This document shows, one piece after another, positions 27,483 to 35,884 of a stretch of 64,000 bases of DNA (position 1 is its first letter; each line of letters starts with the position of its first letter). The notes under the pieces were generated by a model. That model ran no database searches. It saw only the letters and a program-made list of their open reading frames with translations, and was not told where the DNA came from. The stretch comes from Phycisphaeraceae bacterium (GTDB lineage: Bacteria > Planctomycetota > Phycisphaerae > Phycisphaerales > Phycisphaeraceae), in contig JAJDCY010000010.1 in assembly GCA_029260595.1 (NCBI GenBank), forward strand, positions 545,675 through 609,674, given 5' to 3'. The position numbers and the translations under genes were made by a program.

Positions 27483-29324
27483 ATGGTCCAACGCCGCCGT
27501 GTGTCCAAACGTTGGGTGTGGGTGTTGGTCTCGGCCTTCGCGACGATCCCGACCGCTGCGGTCGTGGCATCGTTCGCGATCCCCCACGTGCAGCGGTGGC
27601 AGATGCTCCGGCGGATCACCTCAGCCGACCTGGCCGAACGCGAACGCGGGCTCAACTACCTGATCCAGTTCGCCAGCCGTGACGATCGGCTGCGTCGCGG
27701 GGCGATCGAGCGGCTGGATGTGCCGGACACCGATCACTTCCTCCAGATCGCCGGCGCCCTGGATTTTGCCGGGTACTGGAAGCGCCCCGTTGTGCCCGAC
27801 GACGCTTGGCTACGGTGGCTGGGCGTGTTGGCCAGTGCGGACGGGGCGGCGTCGCGGTTGATCGCGGTCGAGCGGTTGGCGGTGCTGACCGACCTGGCCG
27901 ACCGGGACGACCTGCGCGGTGTGCTCGACCGACTATTGACCGACGCCGAGGCCGCGGTCAGATACCGCGCGATGCGCACCGCCGCGCTGCTGTACGGCGC
28001 GTCTCGGGAAATGGACCCATATACACAGTGGTTCCGCCGCGCAGCCGGTGACGACAACCCGACCATCGCAGCCGGTGCATGGATTGTGCTTGGCGTGCTC
28101 CGCGCGGCTGATGATCTCTCGCTTCCCGATATCACAGAGCCCGACGAGCAGGACCCCCTTGATGCTGTGCACGCCGCCGCGCTCTGGGCGAGATTGCGGA
28201 CCGATCAGAGTGATGCCGGCGTCGCCATCAAAGTCTTGTCCAATCAACAAGCCGACGCGCCCGTCCGAGCGATGGCCGCGTATGCGTTGCACCTCTGTTC
28301 CACAGCCGACGCGGCCGACGCCCTGCTCGCACTCAGCACCGAGGGGATGGACGGTGCTTCGTGGTCCGCGGAATCCCTGCTCGTCGCGTGGCGGGCAATC
28401 CTGGCGATGCCCCCTGAGAAAATCCTTGGGATCGACCCGCTGGCATTCGAGCACACACCCGAAACCGACGCCGCCGATGAGAACGACTCGGCGTCAACCG
28501 CCGCGCGCATGCTCCGCAACGCATGGATGTATCGCCTCGGCCAAGCCGACCCCGACGCGGCCGAAGACCTGTTGGTCGGCGGGTCGTCCGACCCCGTCGT
28601 CGGCCTGGCCGTGTTGGAGGGGCTCGCACCCGGGCGTTCCCGCGTTGTCGTGTCAGCCGATTCCCCGGACCTGCTACGCATCGCCGCCGTCGCGGTCAGT
28701 TCCGAGCCCGACCCGGCCGACCTTCGCCCGGTGTTCGCGGCGACCGACTCCGCCGTGCGCGACCTGGCGTGCGTCGTGGCGGCCGAACGCTTCTCGACCG
28801 CGCAGCTCGATCCGCTCGTCGAGTCGTTGCTCAACGACTTCAGCGATCACGCCAAGCAATCCGGTGGCGTGTTGGCCGGGCTCACCGGGCTGCAATCCAA
28901 AATCCTGGCGCGCAAAGCCGATCTCGAAGACGTCTGGGCCGTGCGCGAGGTGATGCAGCTCGGCCTGTGGATGCAGGGGCAACTGCCCGAGCGAAGCCGA
29001 TCGGTCGCGGGGATGCTCACGCGCGACGACCTGCCAACGACGACCGTCCTGCTGGCCATGCTGCACATGGGCGACCCCGCTGCGCTCGACTATCTGTTCC
29101 TCGCCGATCACGAAGAGCCGATCGACCTGGTTGAACTGCTTGATCAGCGGCGGTGGTGGGGCGTGCTTCGGCGATACCTACCCGGAACGGATCACGACAG
29201 TTTGACCGCTGCACCGCCGTTCTGGGTGTGGGCCGACCCGGCGCTCGAGCGATTCCAGGTCGAGACGCTTCGGTGGTGGTACCTGCTCCACCGCGAGCGG
29301 TACGACCAGACAATCTTGAATTAG
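27483..29324 (+). CDS. Membrane-anchored HEAT-like helical repeat protein
   Basis: A 613-residue protein of unknown function. An N-terminal transmembrane anchor (about 12-32, WVWVLVSAFATIPTAAVVAS) is followed by a long alpha-helical region rich in Ala, Leu, Asp and Arg, with repeated helix-turn-helix units such as AVERLAVLTDLADRDDLRGV and AVRYRAMRTAALLYGA that look like HEAT/armadillo repeats. No catalytic motif was seen. Scaffolding or protein-protein interaction at the membrane is the likely role. ATG 27483 was chosen because the anchor follows directly; an earlier in-frame start at 27444 gives a longer basic N-terminus. Confidence 0.65.
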   Translation: MVQRRRVSKRWVWVLVSAFATIPTAAVVASFAIPHVQRWQMLRRITSADLAERERGLNYLIQFASRDDRLRRGAIERLDVPDTDHFLQIAGALDFAGYWKRPVVPDDAWLRWLGVLASADGAASRLIAVERLAVLTDLADRDDLRGVLDRLLTDAEAAVRYRAMRTAALLYGASREMDPYTQWFRRAAGDDNPTIAAGAWIVLGVLRAADDLSLPDITEPDEQDPLDAVHAAALWARLRTDQSDAGVAIKVLSNQQADAPVRAMAAYALHLCSTADAADALLALSTEGMDGASWSAESLLVAWRAILAMPPEKILGIDPLAFEHTPETDAADENDSASTAARMLRNAWMYRLGQADPDAAEDLLVGGSSDPVVGLAVLEGLAPGRSRVVVSADSPDLLRIAAVAVSSEPDPADLRPVFAATDSAVRDLACVVAAERFSTAQLDPLVESLLNDFSDHAKQSGGVLAGLTGLQSKILARKADLEDVWAVREVMQLGLWMQGQLPERSRSVAGMLTRDDLPTTTVLLAMLHMGDPAALDYLFLADHEEPIDLVELLDQRRWWGVLRRYLPGTDHDSLTAAPPFWVWADPALERFQVETLRWWYLLHRERYDQTILN

Positions 29325-29394
29325 ACCGGGAATATCGCCGAGGCCAACGCGGTTCAGTGAGGGTTGCAGAATCCCAAACTGTTGGAGACCCACG

Positions 29395-29847
29395 ATGGAA
29401 CGACGCGATTTGGACCTGCCCGATCTCGATGCCGTTGTGCGAGAAGCCCGCCGGCTCAACGAAGTCGGCTACCGCAAAGCCGGGCAGTGGGACCTCGCCC
29501 AGGCGTGCGAGCACAGCACGATGCCGATGAATCAGAGCATCGACGGATTCGTGTTCAACGCGCCGCTGCCCGTGCGGCTGATCGCGACCTTGTTCATGAA
29601 AAAATCGTTCTTCGCCAAGCGCCACATCAAAGCGGGCTTGAAGGCGCCGGCGCCGATGGTCCCCGAGCCCGGCCACGACCCCGCCGCAGCGATTCAGGCG
29701 ATGCATGACGCGGCCGATCGCGTGAAAAACCATCGCGGCGAGTTCAAGCCCCACCCGGTGTTCGGGCGACTCACGCACCAGCAATGGCAGGACTTCCTGA
29801 CCATCCACGCGATGCACCACCTGAGTTTTCTATTGCCGAACGAGTAG
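29395..29847 (+). CDS. DUF1569 (DinB-like) protein
   Basis: A 150-residue helical protein matching DUF1569 of the DinB/YfiT superfamily. Histidines in LAQACEHSTMPMNQSIDGF (about 34-52) and FLTIHAMHHLSFL near the C-terminus sit where DinB-like proteins bind a divalent metal. HPVFGRLTHQQWQDF is a family hallmark. The family may act as thiol-dependent transferases, but no reaction is known for this group. It follows the HEAT-like gene by 70 bases and converges with the dehydratase gene. Confidence 0.8.
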   Translation: MERRDLDLPDLDAVVREARRLNEVGYRKAGQWDLAQACEHSTMPMNQSIDGFVFNAPLPVRLIATLFMKKSFFAKRHIKAGLKAPAPMVPEPGHDPAAAIQAMHDAADRVKNHRGEFKPHPVFGRLTHQQWQDFLTIHAMHHLSFLLPNE

Positions 29848-29860
29848 CGTTCGTGCGGCG

Positions 29861-30868
29861 TTAGACCTGGTACTGACCAACGCGGTATCGGGCGAGATTC
29901 TGCGCGTTACCAAACCACGCCGCCGTCTGCGCTAATCCGCGCTCGAGCCCTTCGACCCCAGCGTACGCGGGCTCCCACCCCGTGAGTTGTTTCGCGAGGC
30001 TCGCATCCGCGCACAGCCGATCCACCTCGCTGCCCGACGGCCGAAGCCGATCCGGGTCTTGCTCGATCATCACTTGGCGGTCCATCACGCGCGCGATCAG
30101 CGCAGCCGTGTCGGCGATGCTGATCTCGTGTCCGGTGCCCGTGTTGAGCACTCGCCCGATCGTCTGATCCGATTCCGCAACCGCGATGAAGCCCGCGACG
30201 GTGTCGGCAACATAATTAAAGTCGCGCGTCGGCTCGGTCGCGCCCAGCCGAATCACTTCCTGCCCTGCCGCGATCTGCGTGATCACCGTCGGGATCACAG
30301 CGCGGGCCGATTGGCGCGGGCCGTAGGTGTTGAACGGGCGGATCACCGCGACGGGCAGGTCGAAGGATTGCGCATAGGACAACGCGAGCTGGTCGCCCGC
30401 GATCTTGGTCGCGGCGTACGGGCTCTGCGCATTGAGCGGGTGCGATTCGTTGATCGGAACCGATTGAGCGCTCCCGTACACCTCGCTTGTCGAAGTGTGA
30501 ACGATCTTCTTCACGCCAAGCTTCCGCCCGGAGTCGAGCACGTTCATCGTCCCGCGGATATTGGTTTCGACGTAGCTCGACGGGCAGCGGTAGGAATACG
30601 GGATCGCGATCAACGCGGCCAGGTGCAGCACCACGCCGCACCCGTCCATCGCCTGCTCGACCGACGCCGCATCGCGCACATCACCGGCGACGACATCGAG
30701 GTTCGCCGGCGGCTCGGCCGCGAGCGAGTCGAGCCAGCCCCACGAGTTCAGCGAGTTGTAGTAGACGAACGCACGAACCCGGCACCCGCGGCGAAGCAGT
30801 TCTTCGGTCAGGTGTGACCCGATAAACCCATCGGCGCCGGTGACCAGGATCTGTTCGTCGGCAAGATT
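29861..30868 (-). CDS. NAD-dependent sugar 4,6-dehydratase, LegB-like
   Basis: Extended short-chain dehydrogenase acting on a nucleotide-activated sugar. The Rossmann motif ILVTGADGFIGSHL is followed by VRAFVYYNSLNSWGWLDSL, a stretch typical of LegB-type UDP-N-acetylglucosamine 4,6-dehydratases of legionaminic-acid or bacillosamine-like pathways. Catalytic residues are seen in HTSTSEVYGS and SPYAATKIAGDQ (Tyr-x-x-x-Lys). The frame is open to a TTG at 30931; the TTG at 30868 (LNLADEQILVTG) matches the family N-terminus better and gives 335 residues. It follows the wbaP-like gene, probably in the same transcript. The actual sugar is not certain, as aminotransferase partners are not nearby. Confidence 0.85.
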   Translation of the reverse strand, partial: NLADEQILVTGADGFIGSHLTEELLRRGCRVRAFVYYNSLNSWGWLDSLAAEPPANLDVVAGDVRDAASVEQAMDGCGVVLHLAALIAIPYSYRCPSSYVETNIRGTMNVLDSGRKLGVKKIVHTSTSEVYGSAQSVPINESHPLNAQSPYAATKIAGDQLALSYAQSFDLPVAVIRPFNTYGPRQSARAVIPTVITQIAAGQEVIRLGATEPTRDFNYVADTVAGFIAVAESDQTIGRVLNTGTGHEISIADTAALIARVMDRQVMIEQDPDRLRPSGSEVDRLCADASLAKQLTGWEPAYAGVEGLERGLAQTAAWFGNAQNLARYRVGQYQV

Positions 30869-30941
30869 CAACGCGCGTCTCGGTAGATCGTGTTTTTGAT
30901 GCCGGGTGATCGACGCCCGCGCCCGTGACAAGATGCGGCCG

Positions 30942-32486
30942 TCAATACGCGCCGTTCTGACTCAGCACCGCCGAGACCGTCCTGGCCAGCAGGTGCAGGT
31001 CCATCCACACCGACCAGTTGCGGATGTAGTACGTATCGCACGATTCCTGCGCTTCAAGGTTCCCATTACTCCGCGACGTCACCTGCCACAGCCCGGTGAT
31101 CCCCGGCAGCACGCCGCGCCGCAGCACGCTGAAGTCGCGTCGGAACCGCGCCAGGTGGTACCGCGGAAACGGCCGCGGCCCCACGAGGCTCATGTTGCCC
31201 TGCAAGACATTCCATAGCTGCGGCAACTCGTCGAGGCTGGTCTTGCGGAGCAGGTACCCGATCCCCGGCAGGATGCGCGGGTCGTCCTTGAGCTTGAAGT
31301 ACTCGTCCCACTCGCGCCGCGCCGCGGGGCTGCGCTCGAGATGCGCGGCCAACCGTTCGTCCGCGTCGAGATACATCGTCCGCAGCTTCCACACCCGGAT
31401 CGTCTTGCCGCCAAGCCCGACGCGGTCCTGTGCGTAGAACGCCGGACCCGGGCTCACGCACCGGATCCACGCCGCGAACAGCGCGAACAGCGGCAGCGAG
31501 ACAATGAATAACGGGATGCCCAGCACGTAATCGAGCACACGCTTGATGATAAGGTTCCGCCGCACGAGCAGGTTCTTGCGGACCTCGATCGCCAACACAC
31601 CCGACAGATCGCACGCCGCGATCCCCACCGTGCTCAACCCCATCAGATCCGGGACGAGGATCACCCGTGGGAACGGCAGGCGGGCGCTCAAAAGGGTCAG
31701 TTGTTCCCGGTGCATCCCCGGCATCGCGACCAGCGCGACGCGAACGGTTTTCGCCAGCGACTTCACCCGCGCGACCGGCCCGAGCACCGGCACCCCGCGG
31801 ATCGGCCGTCGCCATTTATGCGGATCGTCGTCAAACACCCCGACCGGGACCAACCCCAGACTCGGGTCTTTTTCCAGTGTTTTTAGGATCAACTCGCCGG
31901 TCCGTCCCGCCCCGAGCACCGCCACCGGGATGCCCCAGCACCTTAGCCGGACCAGCAACCACCGCGTCGCCGCCTCCGCCAACGGGCAGATCACGACCGC
32001 GAACGCCAGCGTCCCGATCAGCACTCCGCGCACAGGCGATGGGTCTCTTCCTGAGTAATAACCCGCCAGGAAATCCCAACAGATCAGCACGGTAATCAGC
32101 ACCGCCACTCCGCACACCCGCCGCCGCAATCGCTCGACCGGCCCGAGCCCGTAGCCAGGGTACAACCCGTCGAGTGTGTGGCGAAGCGGCAGCACCAGCA
32201 GCCCGACGGCCATGCCCGTGTACTGCAGCGCGGTCAGTTCGAACGCCACGACCGGGCTGATCGCCCACCGCAGCAGCAACCCGCCGAGCAACGCCAATTC
32301 AAGCGCAAGGATGTCCGTGACCACCAGCGCCCACGGCGCCCACCACCGCGCCCTGAACGGTAGCGCCGCCGCCTGCGCCACGCGTGCTGCCGCCTGGCGA
32401 TCCACTTTCGCGGAGGCATAGTCGAGCACGGCGTCCAGGTTGGGCGCCAGCCTCACTGTCGATGTCGATACTGCCGCTTCGGTCAT
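30942..32486 (-). CDS. wbaP: Polyprenyl-phosphate glycosyl-1-phosphate transferase, WbaP-like
   Basis: Initiating enzyme of surface polysaccharide or O-antigen assembly: transfers a sugar-1-phosphate to undecaprenyl phosphate. The 514-residue protein has four N-terminal membrane helices (about 55-175), a central CoA-binding-like/Rossmann region (VAVLGAGRTGELIL), a re-entrant helix after NLIIKRVLDYVLGIP, and the catalytic domain with VWKLRTMYLDADE, KTSLDELPQLWNVL and SLVGPRPFP, ending PGITGLWQVTSRS. Galactose-1-phosphate is the classical WbaP donor, and galE lies in the divergent operon, but the donor is not proven. A very good promoter stands at 32681-32709. Confidence 0.92.
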   Translation of the reverse strand: MTEAAVSTSTVRLAPNLDAVLDYASAKVDRQAAARVAQAAALPFRARWWAPWALVVTDILALELALLGGLLLRWAISPVVAFELTALQYTGMAVGLLVLPLRHTLDGLYPGYGLGPVERLRRRVCGVAVLITVLICWDFLAGYYSGRDPSPVRGVLIGTLAFAVVICPLAEAATRWLLVRLRCWGIPVAVLGAGRTGELILKTLEKDPSLGLVPVGVFDDDPHKWRRPIRGVPVLGPVARVKSLAKTVRVALVAMPGMHREQLTLLSARLPFPRVILVPDLMGLSTVGIAACDLSGVLAIEVRKNLLVRRNLIIKRVLDYVLGIPLFIVSLPLFALFAAWIRCVSPGPAFYAQDRVGLGGKTIRVWKLRTMYLDADERLAAHLERSPAARREWDEYFKLKDDPRILPGIGYLLRKTSLDELPQLWNVLQGNMSLVGPRPFPRYHLARFRRDFSVLRRGVLPGITGLWQVTSRSNGNLEAQESCDTYYIRNWSVWMDLHLLARTVSAVLSQNGAY

Positions 32487-32909
32487 CCATAACCCCCAGG
32501 GAGTCCAAACGCCTTAGCACTCTACAGCATGTCCAACGCAACGCGGCCGATTGCGGCGCGGCGCCATCACATCGCGGCCGGATTGCCCCGGCCTGTTTCG
32601 GCGGGTCGGTACGCTAGTGTGATGCTTCAAAGGTGAGATCGCGTTAACCTGATCTTGATGCTGCACGGATCAATACTTAATGGATATCTCGCGCCGCCGA
32701 CATTGTCAACCGCCTCGCCTGTCCGTTGACTTGCCGCCACGCGCAACGACGCTTATAAAATCCGAAACACTCGGCGGCTAGGGCCATCTCCGCCGCCGCA
32801 GGCCACCCGCCGACACGCGTCACCGGGCCGACCCACTGCCAACGACGGATCTCTCTACTTTATAGTTGGGCTCCACGCCCCGGCCGCACGGCCTTGCTAG
32901 GTTGATTGC
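32487..32909. other. Divergent control region between the wbaP and heptose operons
   Basis: About 420 bases. The minus-strand promoter at 32681-32709 is the clearest signal. On the plus strand TTGACT (32726-32731) and TATAAA (32754-32759) are separated by 22 bases, too far for a normal promoter. GC-rich stretches alternate with short AT-rich blocks, as expected for a control region. No coding frame appears real. Confidence 0.5.
32681..32709 (-). promoter_or_regulatory. Strong sigma-70-type promoter for the wbaP operon
   Basis: On the minus strand TTGACA (32709-32704) and TATCCA (32686-32681) are separated by exactly 17 bases. The predicted transcript would have a leader of about 190 bases. 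This is one of the best consensus matches seen in the window. Confidence 0.55.
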
Positions 32910-33887
32910 ATGATTATTTCTCAGTCGCCGTACCGCATCAGCTTCGCCGGCGGGGGCACCGACCTTCCCGCCTTCTACCGCGAAGACTACGGCGCCGTCC
33001 TCAGCGCGACGATCGATCAGCACATGTACGTCACCGTCCACCGCCGCTTCGAGCGGAACATCCGCGTGGCCTATTCGACCACCGAAACGGCCGACAACGT
33101 CGACGCGATCCACCACGACCTGGTCCGCGAAGCCATGACGCTCACCGGCGTCGATGAGCCGCTGGAGATCACCACCATCGGCGACGTCCCCGCCGGCACG
33201 GGCATGGGTTCGAGCAGCTCCCTGACCGTCGGTCTGCTCGCCGCGTTCTACGCCCACCGCGGCCAGATCGTCAGCCGTGAGCGGCTCGCCGCCGAGGCCT
33301 GCCGCATCGAGATCGATATCCTCGGCAAACCCATCGGCCGTCAGGACCAGTACGCCTCGGCCTACGGCGGGCTCAACTACATCCGCTTCAACCCCGATGA
33401 CACCGTCGAGGTTCAGCCGATCCCCTGCGATGCGTCGGTCTGGGCCGAGCTGCAGGCCCGCTCGCTGGTCTTGTTCACCGATCAGACACGCAGCGCCGAC
33501 ACGATCCTCAAAAAACAAAGCGAAGGCACCGCCGACCGCATGGATGTGCTGCGACAGATGCGCGACATGGCTTGGCAGATGTGCACCGTGCTTGCTGGTA
33601 AGGGCGACCTGGACCAGTTTGCCCGACTGCTGCACGAAGGGTGGGTGCTCAAGCGGTCCCTCGGCTTCGGCATCAGCGGCGACGCCATCAACGCCCAATA
33701 CGAGGCCGCCCGGCAGGCCGGCGCCCAGGGTGGTAAACTGCTCGGGGCAGGGGGGGGCGGATTCCTGCTTCTATTGGCCCCACCCGATCGCCACGACCGT
33801 ATCCGCGAGGCCCTGGGAAACCCCAGGGAGCTTGGCGTCTCGTTCAGCCGAACCGGCAGCAGGATTATCTTTATCAGCGACCACTGA
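32910..33887 (+). CDS. hddA: D-glycero-alpha-D-manno-heptose-7-phosphate kinase
   Basis: GHMP-family kinase that phosphorylates heptose 7-phosphate at C1, the second step of the GDP-heptose route. The 325-residue protein shows SPYRISFAGGGTDLPAFY at the N-terminus, the ATP loop PAGTGMGSSSSLTVGLL (near residues 96-112), QDQYASAYGGLNYI and the C-terminal GGKLLGAGGGGFLLLL, all typical of HddA-like members. It begins the operon hddA-gmhA-hddC-gmhB-galE and is followed by gmhA after 16 bases. Sugar specificity rests on this context. Confidence 0.92.
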   Translation: MIISQSPYRISFAGGGTDLPAFYREDYGAVLSATIDQHMYVTVHRRFERNIRVAYSTTETADNVDAIHHDLVREAMTLTGVDEPLEITTIGDVPAGTGMGSSSSLTVGLLAAFYAHRGQIVSRERLAAEACRIEIDILGKPIGRQDQYASAYGGLNYIRFNPDDTVEVQPIPCDASVWAELQARSLVLFTDQTRSADTILKKQSEGTADRMDVLRQMRDMAWQMCTVLAGKGDLDQFARLLHEGWVLKRSLGFGISGDAINAQYEAARQAGAQGGKLLGAGGGGFLLLLAPPDRHDRIREALGNPRELGVSFSRTGSRIIFISDH

Positions 33888-33903
33888 CGAGCACCCGCAA
33901 CCG

Positions 33904-34512
33904 ATGACCACCCGCCCAGACGCCAACTCCGCAGGCACCTACCTCGACGCACTCACCGCCGCCACCAACCGGCTGGACCGCGCCGCGATCAACCGCTTCG
34001 CCGAGTTGCTTTTCGCAGCGTGGGAAGCCGACCGCCAGGTGCTCGTGTTCGGCAACGGCGGCAGCGCCCTGACCGCAAGCCACCACGTCTGCGATTTCGT
34101 CAAGACCGCCGCCGTGGACGGGCAACGCCGCCTGCGTGCGATCAGCCTGGTCGACAACACCGGCCTGCTGACCGCCATTGCCAACGACATCGCCTACGAA
34201 GACACCTTCACCTACGCCCTCAAGTCCTACGCCAAGTCGGGCGACCTCGCTGTTGCGATCAGTTGTTCGGGCACCTCGCCGAACGTCGTCCGGGCATGCC
34301 AATGGGCCAAGGACAATAAGCTGGCCGTCGTCGCGCTGACCGGCTTCGACGGCGGCACGATCAAACCCCTCGCCGATGTACACATCAACGTGCCCAGTGA
34401 GAACTACGGCGTGATCGAAGACCTGCACATGTCCATCGGCCACGCCGCGGCCCAGGGGCTCAAGGATCGCGTCTCCGGCGACCGCGTCCCGAGCGTGAGG
34501 GTGCTGGTATGA
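33904..34512 (+). CDS. gmhA: Sedoheptulose-7-phosphate isomerase
   Basis: SIS-domain isomerase that turns sedoheptulose 7-phosphate into D-glycero-D-manno-heptose 7-phosphate, the first step of heptose synthesis. The 202-residue protein shows LVFGNGGSALTASHHVCDF (about 45-63) and AVAISCSGTSPNVVRAC (near 117-133), the phosphosugar-binding loops, and VIEDLHMSIGHAAAQ near the end. Start at ATG 33904, 16 bases after hddA; a longer open frame upstream runs inside hddA and is rejected. The stop overlaps the start of the next gene (ATGA at 34509-34512), a sign of translational coupling. Confidence 0.93.
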   Translation: MTTRPDANSAGTYLDALTAATNRLDRAAINRFAELLFAAWEADRQVLVFGNGGSALTASHHVCDFVKTAAVDGQRRLRAISLVDNTGLLTAIANDIAYEDTFTYALKSYAKSGDLAVAISCSGTSPNVVRACQWAKDNKLAVVALTGFDGGTIKPLADVHINVPSENYGVIEDLHMSIGHAAAQGLKDRVSGDRVPSVRVLV

Positions 34513-35276
34513 CCGCTCGTGACCCCACCACTCGCACAGCCGACGCCTCAACGCGCGTCCTGCTGCTCGCCGGCGGGCTCGGCACGCGGTTGCAACCGAT
34601 CACCGACACCTGCCCCAAATGCCTGGTCCCCATCGACGGGCGACCCCTGCTCGATTACTGGTTCGACCGCTTCGACGCCGCCGGTTTGTCGCACGTGCGC
34701 ATCAACACCCACCACCTGCCCGAACAGGTCCGCGACTACATCGCCGCCCACAACGCCGCCGGGCGGTTCCGCGTTGAGGAAATGTACGAGCCCACGCTGC
34801 TCGGCTCCGCGGGCACCGTCACCGCCAACCGTGACCTGGTCGACGGCGCGAGCGACTGCTTGATCGTCTACGCCGACAACCTCAGCGATGTGGACATCGC
34901 CGGGTTGATGCGATTCCACCGCGAGCACGGCGGCCCGTTCACGATGATGCTCTTCCGCGCCCAACACCCCGAGCGCTGCGGCATCGCGACGCTCGACGCC
35001 GATCGGCGCATCACCGCGTTCGAGGAAAAACCGAAGAACCCGACGAGCAACCTCGCCAATGCCGGCGTCTACGTTGTCTCCGCCGACGCCTACCGCGAGA
35101 TGGCCGACATGAACGGGTTTGACCTCGGCTTCGATGTCCTTCCCCAATTCGTCGGCCGCATGCACGGGTGGCCCTGGGACGGCTACCACCTCGACATTGG
35201 CACGCACGAAGCGCTCGACGCCGCACGGCGAGATGCGCCCGGCGTCTTCGCCCAACCGTTGGAGCCGACCCGATGA
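34509..35276 (+). CDS. hddC: D-glycero-alpha-D-manno-heptose 1-phosphate guanylyltransferase
   Basis: Nucleotidyltransferase that activates heptose 1-phosphate with GTP, the last step to GDP-D-glycero-alpha-D-manno-heptose. The 255-residue protein opens with VLLLAGGLGTRLQPITDTCPKC (split here across the G-x-G-T-R and P-K-C motifs), then LIVYADNLSDVD with the metal-binding aspartate, FEEKPKNPTSNLANAG and a C-terminal DIGTHEALDAA. Overlaps gmhA and gmhB by ATGA junctions, so all four enzymes are probably made together. A GDP rather than ADP product is inferred from the presence of hddA and absence of hldE-type genes. Confidence 0.9.
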   Translation: MTARDPTTRTADASTRVLLLAGGLGTRLQPITDTCPKCLVPIDGRPLLDYWFDRFDAAGLSHVRINTHHLPEQVRDYIAAHNAAGRFRVEEMYEPTLLGSAGTVTANRDLVDGASDCLIVYADNLSDVDIAGLMRFHREHGGPFTMMLFRAQHPERCGIATLDADRRITAFEEKPKNPTSNLANAGVYVVSADAYREMADMNGFDLGFDVLPQFVGRMHGWPWDGYHLDIGTHEALDAARRDAPGVFAQPLEPTR

Positions 35277-35884
35277 AGCCGGCTGTGTTCCTCGACCGCG
35301 ACGGCACGGTGATCGAGCAGGTCCACCACCTGCGCGACCCGCAAGCCGTACAACTCATCGCCGGCGCCGGCGCCGCGATCCGCAAGCTGCGCGAATCCGG
35401 TTACGCCGTTGTGGTGGTGACCAACCAATCAGTCATCGGCCGCGGCATGCTTACCGATGACGGTCTCGCCGAGATCCACGCCGAACTCTTCAACCAACTC
35501 GCCGCACACAGCACCAAGATCGACGGCATCTACGCCTGCCCGATCGCACCGACCGTCACCGACCCCGAAGCGATCGAGCACCCCGACCGCAAGCCCGGCC
35601 CCGGCATGCTCCAGCAAGCCGCGAAGGAACTCGACCTGGACCTGCCGCAATCCTGGATGGTCGGCGATGCGATCAGCGACACCCTCGCCGGCAAAAACGC
35701 CGGCTGCCGGGCAACCATCCTCGTCCAGACCGGCTACGGCCGACGCCAGCCGGCTCACCACTCGATCAATCACACCGTCGCCGACCTCGGCGCGGCCGCG
35801 AAACTGATTCTCAACCAGGGCCTCACGGTCCAAATCTCAAACCAACTCACAACCGATCAGGAAAAAGGGGTGCTTCGGTCATGA
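35273..35884 (+). CDS. gmhB: D-glycero-D-manno-heptose 1,7-bisphosphate phosphatase
   Basis: HAD phosphatase that removes the C7 phosphate of heptose 1,7-bisphosphate. The 203-residue protein has VFLDRDGTVIEQVHHL (nucleophile and acid aspartates), VVVTNQSVIGRGML, RKPGPGMLQQAAKEL and WMVGDAISDTLAGKNAGC. Canonical GmhB binds zinc through a loop with four Cys/His ligands before RKPxPGM; here that stretch (CPIAPTVTDPEAIEHPD) keeps one cysteine only, so the zinc site seems to be lost. ATG 35273 overlaps the hddC stop (ATGA), and the stop overlaps galE in the same way. Confidence 0.88.
   Translation: MKPAVFLDRDGTVIEQVHHLRDPQAVQLIAGAGAAIRKLRESGYAVVVVTNQSVIGRGMLTDDGLAEIHAELFNQLAAHSTKIDGIYACPIAPTVTDPEAIEHPDRKPGPGMLQQAAKELDLDLPQSWMVGDAISDTLAGKNAGCRATILVQTGYGRRQPAHHSINHTVADLGAAAKLILNQGLTVQISNQLTTDQEKGVLRS

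Noticed and set aside
32726-32759. TTGACT and TATAAA upstream of hddA as a promoter
   Set aside because: The hexamers are 22 bases apart, too far for a normal sigma-70 promoter.
33277-33903. N-terminal extension of the gmhA frame
   Set aside because: The extension lies entirely inside hddA in another frame and encodes no family sequence; ATG 33904 gives a normal GmhA length.
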